Of a stretch of 64,000 nucleotides of DNA, positions 61,201 to 64,000 are shown piece after piece. The notes under the pieces were generated by a model that was not told where the DNA came from, searched no databases, and worked only from the letters and a program-made list of their open reading frames with translations. Source of the stretch: Anodontia alba (taxonomy: Eukaryota; Mollusca; Bivalvia; Lucinida; Lucinidae); the NCBI GenBank assembly GCA_964016985.1, contig OZ024825.1, positions 40,687,668 to 40,751,667 of the forward strand, given 5' to 3'. A program made the translations under genes and the position numbers. Positions within the stretch are counted from its first letter, which is position 1; the number at the start of each line of letters is the position of its first letter.

Positions 61201-62502
61201 TTTAGGGTGAGGTTTCCTTCTTTCGGTGCCTTGGGAGGGCTGTGCTTCGTAATTGTAGATATATCTGGGTATCTTTACTTATATTTGAGCCAGCGCACGA
61301 CAGAGCAAACAAAATGGCATGTGCACCCCGCGAGGACTCAGACCTGCCGGGGCTTCCGCCCAGTCTGATCAGAGTCTTTGCTATAGCTACCCATTGGGTG
61401 CATAACAAATATTCTGAAGAGACTGGGCGGATGCCCAGGCTGATCTGAGTCTTCGCTGGGCGCACAAGTCATTGTCTTGGTTTTCTCATGCAACGGCTCA
61501 TTTTATGAGCTTAATAACGACCATCATCCTCCTTTCTCGTGTTACTTTGGTGAAAATGCTAGGCTCATAAAGCTCTAGAAATTAGAGAGTATCAAGATGA
61601 ATACTCGACAACAGTTTTCTACTGGGAAATGAGACAAAATTAACACTGGTTAAAATAGCTTATCCAGATTTATGTATAAAAAGTACTCATTTTACATAGA
61701 AGTGTGAATGTAATATTTGCGGCTGTAACACACGACCAGCAATGCCAGAATATGTGCCGCTGGCATATATATTTCCGCGAATACCCATCAGTTTTTTTCT
61801 GGGCCCACTGTGGATAGCCAAGGGCCTTAAGCTACCACGTATATCGATTTTCATATGGGATGACTTCAATTTTCCCATCGTTAACTTTCCTTTCCTGAGC
61901 AGTAATATCCCTTCTGCACCAGCATACGGCGTTTACGTTTCACAGTTAATCCGTTATGCCAGAACTTGTTCAAATTATCAGGACTTCATGGAGCGTGGGA
62001 AAGTGCTCACTCAAAAGTTGTTGAGCCAGGGGTATCAAAAAACCAAACTGGTAGCAACACTTAAGAAGTTCTATGGGAGACATCATGATCTAGTCAATCC
62101 CTACAATGTGGCAGTTTCCAGAATTGTTTCTGATGTTTTTGCCAGTGACGCGCCATAAGTAGACTTCCCAAATCCTGGACATACGCTTCTACCGATATTT
62201 CCTTCGTTCAGGCCCATGGGCATGGTGGGCGAAGCTTGCTTACCAAGTAATGCTTACTATCCGCGGACGCCTGATTACACCCTTTGTTCTGGGGTCCATG
62301 TCTGTTGGTCTGAACATTCTGATTCGTCATTCGTTTATGGATTTATGATTTTGAATTACGGCTTTGGTACCATGACCGCAACTACTTACAACAAAGCTAC
62401 AGGCATGTTGGATACTTACAGCAGTTTTCATCAGATCGATCAGTACAGTCATCATGGTAGTCACAAAGCAGGCTGACAGAAATACATCCACCATCACGGC
62501 AA
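34191..62502 (-). CDS. LDLa / fibrinogen-like / LRR / 7TM receptor gene (GRL101-like), 5' partial, multi-exon
   Basis: Span of a split gene read on the minus strand. Exons: 62420-62502, 60265-60387, 58520-58699, 54849-55158, 52757-52932, 48645-48779, 44486-44602, 41461-41584, 37282-38726, 34947-35074, 34558-34648, then 34191-34249 to a TAG. All introns begin GT and end AG, and each junction keeps the frame. The encoded chain has three LDLa modules, a fibrinogen-like piece, a Trp/Cys-rich piece, two more LDLa modules, leucine-rich repeats and a rhodopsin-class 7TM bundle. LDLa plus LRR ectodomains on a 7TM are known from relaxin-family receptors and Lymnaea GRL101; a plasma-membrane peptide or protein receptor is inferred. 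The ligand is unknown. The start codon, signal peptide and probably more LDLa exons lie beyond 62502. The tail after TM7 is uncertain. Introns are filled with foldback repeats. Confidence 0.85.
34428..34485. repeat. M3 hairpin repeat, short
   Basis: GACCCGATCAGACTGCT and AGCAGTCTGATCAGGGAC flank a four-base loop. Lies between receptor exons K and L. Confidence 0.65.
34558..34648 (-). CDS. Receptor exon K: cytoplasmic tail segment
   Basis: Thirty codons beginning [14 protein letters not shown] and ending KIAVYIEQ. It follows TM7 in phase 0 with a plausible acceptor (TTTTACACAAG) and ends at a good donor (CAAG before GTAAAT). No motif is recognised. If the donor were skipped, translation would stop shortly after, at a TAA following NDVQLV. 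Confidence 0.6.
34947..35074 (-). CDS. Receptor exon J: third extracellular loop and TM7
   Basis: Forty-two codons beginning [16 protein letters not shown] and containing [19 protein letters not shown], the seventh helix with the class A NPxxY motif as NPFLY. It joins exon I through a Gly codon. Acceptor TTGTATAG, donor AAG followed by GTAGTA, phase 1-0. An intron between TM6 and TM7 follows from the sequence. Confidence 0.92.
35316..35371. repeat. M4 foldback repeat, shortened
   Basis: GATCTATTCTAAAAGGAAAG against CTTTTAGTGTCGATC, diverged apex. Confidence 0.55.
36075..36222. repeat. M3-type repeat pair
   Basis: CAGGCCCTGATCAGCCTGCGCG and, 70 bases on, CCAGATCAGACTGCACGGATGCGCACGCTCATCTGG. 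Confidence 0.6.
37282..38726 (-). CDS. Receptor exon I: LRR N-cap, leucine-rich repeats and TM1-TM6
   Basis: 481 uninterrupted codons. An LRR N-cap ([14 protein letters not shown]) is followed by leucine-rich repeats, for example [29 protein letters not shown] and [16 protein letters not shown] Cys-rich cap ([22 protein letters not shown]) leads to TM1 with GN. TM2 is [13 protein letters not shown], the extracellular loop has AWC, TM3 ends [11 protein letters not shown] (DRI in place of DRY), and TM6 has [10 protein letters not shown]. The order and the DFLMGVYL motif resemble relaxin-type LRR receptors. The exon starts after TATCTTTCAG and ends at GTAAGA. An in-frame ATG at 38827 lies upstream of the acceptor inside an M3 repeat and is not the start. 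Confidence 0.95.
38762..38912. repeat. M3-type repeat abutting receptor exon I
   Basis: Two units with TGCGCAGTTTGATCAGAACCTTCGCTGGGCGC and its partner ATCTGATCAGACTGCGGAATGCGC. It begins 36 bases upstream of the exon I acceptor, so it sits close to the branch-point region. Confidence 0.65.
39327..39402 (+). repeat. tRNA-like relic or head of a tRNA-derived SINE
   Basis: The A box TGGCTCAGTCGG is exact; the B box GGTTCATTCC is one base off. The T arm GCGGG/CCCGC pairs around a 7-base loop and CCA follows GGT. The acceptor stem pairs in only four or five of seven positions (GACC with GGTC), and no clear anticodon arm is seen. Not a working tRNA as read. Confidence 0.5.
39403..40612. other. 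Receptor intron H-I, no exon seen
   Basis: AT-rich, no LDLa or LRR text on the minus strand and no hairpin family recognised. Confidence 0.5.
40613..41057 (+). repeat. M6 dispersed repeat, full-length copy
   Basis: Starts GACTGAGTTGGGAGCCTTTATGCG and ends CCTGGACTTTTTGCTTACC plus a T run. The other copies share TTCTAAGGCGGTGGTCCCGGTG and CTTGGTGTTTGGGAAGGGCTG. The T-rich end would be an A-rich tail on the other strand. A frame of ~75 codons is open here. Confidence 0.75.
41079..41163. repeat. M4 foldback repeat
   Basis: CCCTTCTAAAAAGGTCTACT, apex TTTGCTCTACAAGTGAGCAAA, then the diverged complementary arm. Just below receptor exon H. Confidence 0.7.
41252..41338. repeat. M4 foldback repeat
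   Basis: TTCTGAAAAGGCATCTACTT with apex TTTGCTCACAACGTGAGCAA; second arm TCCTTTTAGAGAAGGTCC. A second copy 90 bases from the previous one. Confidence 0.7.
41461..41584 (-). CDS. Receptor exon H: LDLa module preceding the LRR region
   Basis: Forty codons: [20 protein letters not shown], then [11 protein letters not shown]. LDLa pattern with Tyr in place of the usual Phe, and Asn replacing Asp after the fourth Cys (LCNG), so calcium binding may be weaker. Strong acceptor TTTATTTCAG, donor GTAAGT. Ends in phase 2; the next base from exon I completes a Lys codon. Confidence 0.85.
41585..44049. other. Receptor intron G-H, repeats only
   Basis: Contains a poly-C run (42649-42665), a segment at 43.25-43.43 kb with GCGAGGCTGTGCTTCGTGAC also present at 9.2, 36.3 and 61.2 kb, and the 22-bp palindrome. 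No exon recognised. Confidence 0.5.
43915..43936. repeat. Perfect 22-bp palindrome
   Basis: CATACGTTCGT followed by its exact complement. Isolated; it may be the apex of a decayed foldback element. Confidence 0.7.
44050..44280 (-). repeat. M6 repeat, internal fragment
   Basis: Contains GCACTAAGATCACCTCTCTC and GGTAAGACATAAAGCACATC; the ends are missing. Confidence 0.7.
44486..44602 (-). CDS. Receptor exon G: complete LDLa module
   Basis: Thirty-eight codons: [28 protein letters not shown]. This is a full LDLa repeat with conserved Phe, six Cys and acidic calcium ligands. Acceptor ATTTTAG, donor GTACAG, phase 1-1. It restarts the LDLa series after the fibrinogen-like and linker segments. Confidence 0.88.
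45197..45515. repeat. M3-type repeats, two units
   Basis: ACAGCGAAGGCCCAGATCAG near 45199, then TGGTCAGAATGCGCTTATGC with CTTCGCTGGGCGCACATG near 45500. The space between them is unremarkable. Confidence 0.5.
45580..45800. repeat. M5 foldback repeat, long-arm form
   Basis: Inverted relative to the previous copy. Central palindrome AAATGTGAGTAGCTTAGCTACTCACATTT; right end GCTTTGAACAACTGGACCCAGG. Confidence 0.78.
46451..46943 (-). repeat. M6 repeat, full-length copy
   Basis: Left end AAAAAAAGAGGTAAGAG, right end AAAGGCTCCCAACTCAGTC. Includes an expanded (GGGGTG)n patch and a 19-base duplication of GGACCACCGCCTTAGA. Confidence 0.75.
47592..47870 (+). mobile_element. M1 foldback element, copy 15
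   Basis: Full-length copy in the receptor intron between exons F and G. Hairpin with two or three mismatches, tip CCTTGCTGAGG. Confidence 0.85.
48292..48571 (-). mobile_element. M1 foldback element, copy 16
   Basis: Full-length copy ending 73 bases below receptor exon F. Hairpin tip CCTCGATGAGG, with scattered arm changes. Confidence 0.85.
48645..48779 (-). CDS. Receptor exon F: Trp/Cys-rich link segment
   Basis: Forty-four codons with [26 protein letters not shown]. The cysteine spacing and the QWRRC-Y-D pattern look like a small disulfide-bonded linker before the second LDLa group. No named domain is recognised. Acceptor after a T-rich tract, donor GTATGT, phase 1-1. It sits just below an M1 element copy (48292-48571). 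Confidence 0.75.
48989..49037 (-). mobile_element. M1 element, solo end (copy 17)
   Basis: Only the first ~50 bases of the reverse end remain: CATTACGAAAACATGCCTAT, then TTCAAATATACTG and TTTTACCACCAAAA. The sequence then passes into M3-type DNA. Confidence 0.7.
49328..49665. repeat. M10 repeat, one unit plus repeat of its start
   Basis: Same landmarks as at 24 kb (CCAAAGGCAATCCGTTTTTGAC at both ends, GGGATCATTGAGTCCATTC between). Partial relatives lie at 47875-47995, 53800-54010 and 59695-59875. Confidence 0.7.
49900..51010. repeat. Dispersed repeat ending in GACGGACGACGGAC
   Basis: Contains recurring phrases such as ATAACTCTGACAAAATTA, CATGACTCCGGAAAGAATC and TTTTGAGACATCTTGCTGAC, repeated within the segment. 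It ends TTTGGACGACGGACGACGGAC and TTAGGTGAGCTAA, like the border at 24.05 kb. No gene seen. Confidence 0.55.
51548..51692 (+). mobile_element. M1 element, internally deleted (copy 18)
   Basis: Left end CATCACGAAAACATGTC, then CCCCCTTAAAAGTAAAACTG with the middle of the C-rich block lost. Most of the left arm is deleted, but GAGGCGGTTCTAACG survives. Confidence 0.75.
51783..52062 (+). mobile_element. M1 foldback element, copy 19
   Basis: Full length; the hairpin arms meet at CGCCTCGCCAAGGCGG. Located in the receptor intron between exons E and F. Confidence 0.87.
52441..52708 (+). mobile_element. M1 foldback element, copy 20
   Basis: Diverged full-length copy starting CATCTCGAAAACATACC and ending GTGTTTTTGTAATG. 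The second arm reads GGCAGCCCTAACGAGGACCC. It ends 49 bases below the donor of exon E. Confidence 0.83.
52757..52932 (-). CDS. Receptor exon E: extracellular segment, no recognised domain
   Basis: Fifty-eight codons starting [18 protein letters not shown] and ending PISCYS, with two Cys and one N-glycosylation sequon (NET). The alternating [12 protein letters not shown] pattern suggests beta structure. It fits the phases left by exon D (needs one base) and exon F (accepts phase 1), which is the main support besides the clean TTTCTAG acceptor. Donor GTACAA is weak. Function not recognised. Confidence 0.7.
54540..54790. repeat. CGACGTTG-type dispersed repeats
   Basis: GTTGAAACAACGTCGATTTAATG with the complement GTTGAATCGACGTTGTTTCAACG, then another GACGTTGAATCGACGTTGTATC at 54752. 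Similar text occurs at 4636-4705. Confidence 0.55.
54849..55158 (-). CDS. Receptor exon D: fibrinogen-like subdomain, remainder
   Basis: One hundred and two codons. VECDF near the start is the usual CDF/YCD strand of fibrinogen-like subdomains and completes the SGIY motif of exon C. Then come [13 protein letters not shown], a region with paired Cys ([11 protein letters not shown]) and HACRCLRY. It lacks the length of a full fibrinogen C domain, so it is probably only the N-terminal subdomain, as in CNTNAP proteins. Acceptor TTATAG; donor GTATGA is weaker than the others. Phase 1-2. Confidence 0.75.
56247..56530 (+). repeat. M6 repeat, 3' two thirds
   Basis: From GTCGGAGGTCCCGGTGTTAG to CACTCCCTGGACTTTTCTCTTACC; frameshifted relative to the 40.6-kb copy. 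Confidence 0.7.
56901..58519. other. Receptor intron C-D, no exon seen
   Basis: Very AT-rich. Two copies of a ~120-bp phrase (AAAACAATGTCTGGCATTTCTT at 57500 and 57618) form a loose local duplication. Confidence 0.5.
57888..57980. repeat. A-rich low-complexity tract
   Basis: AAAATAAA and AACAAA repeats within receptor intron C-D. Confidence 0.9.
58520..58699 (-). CDS. Receptor exon C: LDLa module plus start of fibrinogen-like subdomain
   Basis: Fifty-nine codons. The first part is an LDLa repeat ([27 protein letters not shown]). The second part reads [17 protein letters not shown], which matches the opening of fibrinogen-like subdomains (Cys, then Gly, then T-S-G-x-Y) also found in contactin-associated proteins. 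The domain continues on exon D. Acceptor TTTTAG, donor GTAAGT, phase 1-1. Confidence 0.85.
58831..59081. repeat. M5 foldback repeat, longest copy
   Basis: TGGGCCCATTTGTTCAAAGC to GCTTTGAACAACTGGGCCCA. The centre AATGTGAGTAGCTTTTGCAC meets its complement. Arms about 110 bases each. Confidence 0.8.
59917..60004. repeat. M4 foldback repeat
   Basis: CCCTTCTGAAAAGGTGTCCACTCT and the right end AGAAGACATATTTTTAGAAGGG, apex TTTACTCCCTATGAATTTGCTCCC. Confidence 0.7.
60265..60387 (-). CDS. Receptor exon B: complete LDLa module
   Basis: Encodes a textbook LDLa repeat: [17 protein letters not shown], then [13 protein letters not shown]. All six cysteines and the Asp/Glu calcium-binding set are present. 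The acceptor follows a T-rich stretch ending in TAG; the donor is GTAAGT. A symmetric phase 1-1 exon, as is common for shuffled extracellular modules. It joins exon A through a Tyr codon (T plus AT). Confidence 0.9.
60591..61013 (-). repeat. M6 repeat, full-length copy
   Basis: AAAAAAGGTAAGAGTAAAGTCC to AAGGCTCCCAACTCAGTC. Very close to the 46.4-kb copy. Confidence 0.75.
61327..61466. repeat. M3-type repeat pair
   Basis: GCGAGGACTCAGACC, CCAGTCTGATCAGAGTCTTTGC, then GGGCGGATGCCCAGGCTGATCTGAGTCTTCGCTGGGCGCAC. Confidence 0.6.
61858..62158 (+). pseudogene. Retroelement remnant, C-terminal end of a reverse-transcriptase polyprotein
   Basis: About 98 codons ending in TAA, with [35 protein letters not shown] and [17 protein letters not shown] know this wording from retrotransposon polyprotein ends in invertebrates and fish; the exact clade is not certain. 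There is no RT core (YADD) upstream, so it is 5'-truncated. DNA from 62159 to about 62419 looks like its 3' untranslated part, ending at the donor of receptor exon A. Opposite in sense to the receptor. Confidence 0.65.
62420..62502 (-). CDS. Receptor exon A: C-terminal part of an LDLa module
   Basis: Twenty-seven whole codons containing CISVSLLCD and the acidic end [10 protein letters not shown], the calcium-binding half of an LDLa repeat. The first half, with its F-x-C, must lie on an upstream exon not found in the window. The acceptor has a T-rich tract ending AAG; the donor is a strong GTAAGT. Enters with one codon base and leaves in phase 1. A retroelement remnant lies immediately on the donor side. 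Confidence 0.8.
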
Positions 62503-62666
62503 CTTAAAATAACATTAAGGGGTCTTGATATACTTTTACTTTTCGTAGAATCATCTACCAGTTTAATAAGAGAGACAACTTGTGACTTTTCTAATGCGTA
62601 GTGTGCTTCCAAGGGCAATCTTTTTGACGTTTATTTTTCATGTTTAATTTAACCAAATAATCAAAT

Positions 62667-62755
62667 CCCTTCTAAAATGTGGTCTACTCTAAGAGAAAGA
62701 AATTGCTTCCAAGGGAATCAACGTATTTTCTTTTAGAGCAGACTTTTTTTTCGGA
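62667..62755. repeat. M4 foldback repeat
   Basis: CCCTTCTAAAATGTGGTCTACTC with a diverged middle (TTGCTTCCAAGGGAATCAA); right arm TTCTTTTAGAGCAGAC. Confidence 0.65.
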
Positions 62756-63115
62756 TGTGTGTGTGTGTGTGCGGGGCGGTGGGGGGGGGGGGGGGCTTTT
62801 TTTTAGAGTTTTCTCCCTTGAAAGTGTATCAATTCTTAATACTGATGTTTTTGACACACAACATGTATAAAACACCTAAAGCGAATAAAAAAACAGTTTG
62901 TGGTTGTGTTATGTTGCTCACATACCATGAAAAACTTCAAGTTTTCTCCCATTGTCAATATATTAGACATATCATGAGTAGTGACATGATTATAATTAAA
63001 AACTTTATTAAAGGGATATGAATATACTTTAAAGGGAGACAATTCTGTCAAAATTGTTTAACTCCGTTCTGGAAAACGATCTCCTCCAAAAGAAATTGCT
63101 CTCCAGAAGAGGACT

Positions 63116-63654
63116 GGTATACATGAGAACAAACAGGAAACCACAAAAGTTGTCTTTCTTTTCGAAAATGGCGGAAAACTTTACAACTATGTCCATTCAC
63201 CTAAACAGACAATCCTTATAAGCTATAGATCTTTATTGATTACAGCGAATTTCTGCCTATAGCAAGGGTAGTCTGGTGAAAGTAAAACCATTGACAGGCT
63301 CTTGCTTATTTTTTTACCTAGGTGTGATAAGATTTATTGACATATAGTGAGAGTTGATTCTAGTTATCGCAAACTCCAAAGAATCAGAATTTTTGGTTTG
63401 CTAATTGTAGTTTGATACATAGAGCTGAAATGAGGAGAGAAAAACAATATAGCAATCTAAACAAATATTGTCCTTGACTAAGGTTGACTTAAGCCGTAGT
63501 TTGAGTAATCAATGTTAGAGATAATAAAAACCAAGTGTATTTGGACACCGAAATACTAAAACACATAAGTTAATTGTGGCTGTAAAATAATGAAAAGCAT
63601 TGCAAATGCTTCTCCAAGAACAATACCCATGTACCTATCAAACCTGACTTAGTT
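63116..63654. other. No gene seen, probably intron upstream of exon A
   Basis: AT-rich, no motif recognised. The missing first half of the exon A LDLa module was searched for here on the minus strand and not found. Confidence 0.5.
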
Positions 63655-64000
63655 ATAAAAAAGGATAAGAGAAAAGTCCAGGAAGTGCCACAATCACACA
63701 ACGCAGCCCTTCCCAGACGCAAAGAGGAAGGGAAAACAGACAAAATCAAACAAGCGCAAATCGAACAAAGGTACGAAAAGCACTAAGATAAGCTCTCTCT
63801 TCCCCAAGTGGGGAAATTGTAATGCAAAAGGATTGAAAAACACAAGAACAAAATAACACAAGGTAAAACATAAAACAAATCGCCTCGTAGAAAAAACCCC
63901 ACAAAGCAATAAAGAGTAAGACTAACACCGGGACCACCGCCTTAGAACAGTCATTACAGTTAAAAAAAAAGGTAAGCGAAAAGTCCAGGGAGGGCCAAAA
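63655..64000 (-). repeat. M6 repeat plus the start of a second copy
   Basis: The first copy runs to about 63956. A second begins at once (AAAAAAAAAGGTAAGCGAAAAG) and runs off the window, so M6 occurs in tandem here. Confidence 0.65.

Noticed and set aside
62755..62797. GT/G-rich tract as a promoter element
   Set aside because: Simple low-complexity sequence; no gene start nearby to support a promoter.

Overview
The window is intron- and repeat-rich animal DNA, with no prokaryotic organisation. Split exons with GT/AG borders, a class of LDLa/LRR/7TM receptor known from molluscs (Lymnaea GRL101 is the named example), and dense short foldback repeats suggest a lophotrochozoan, most likely a bivalve mollusc. 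The species cannot be told from the sequence.

Two protein-coding loci are supported. (1) A single-exon plus-strand ORF at 20243-20701 encodes a 152-residue single-pass membrane protein with a KCNE (MinK)-like layout. (2) A large minus-strand gene runs from at least 62502 down to 34191, possibly to 30958. I could chain eleven exons, from a partial LDLa at 62420-62502 to the seventh transmembrane helix at 34947-35074 and a tail exon at 34558-34648. Every junction keeps the reading frame. Domain order is LDLa x3, a fibrinogen-like N-terminal subdomain, an unnamed Trp/Cys-rich stretch, LDLa x2, leucine-rich repeats, then a rhodopsin-type 7TM with DRI, F-CWFP and NPFLY motifs. The 5' end lies outside the window. 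The C-terminal tail is unresolved: the simplest splicing gives a stop at 34191, but three further exons in mutual phase (34119-34249, 31885-32111, 30958-31095) form another possible tail.

The rest is mobile and repeated DNA. About twenty copies of a ~275-bp foldback element (here M1) carry ~20-bp inverted ends and a near-perfect central hairpin. Other foldback families (M2 to M5, M7, M9), a longer dispersed repeat (M6) and a tandem/dispersed repeat (M10) are also present. One M1 copy is split by a decayed Tc1-like transposon (9335-10827). There are tandem arrays at 2.5-3.2, 11.8-12.4, 12.8-13.5 and 27.2-28.6 kb, a ~3.5-kb inverted structure at 23.4-27.0 kb, long (TG)n tracts, a reverse-transcriptase remnant at 61858-62158, and a tRNA-like relic at 39327-39402.

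Layout: 0-20 kb, repeats without a supported gene; 20.2-20.7 kb, KCNE-like gene; 21-30.9 kb, repeats; 30.9-62.5 kb, receptor gene with repeat-filled introns; 62.5-64 kb, repeats, probably upstream intron of the receptor. Family names M1-M10 are labels used only here; their coordinates were read by eye and may be off by a few bases.
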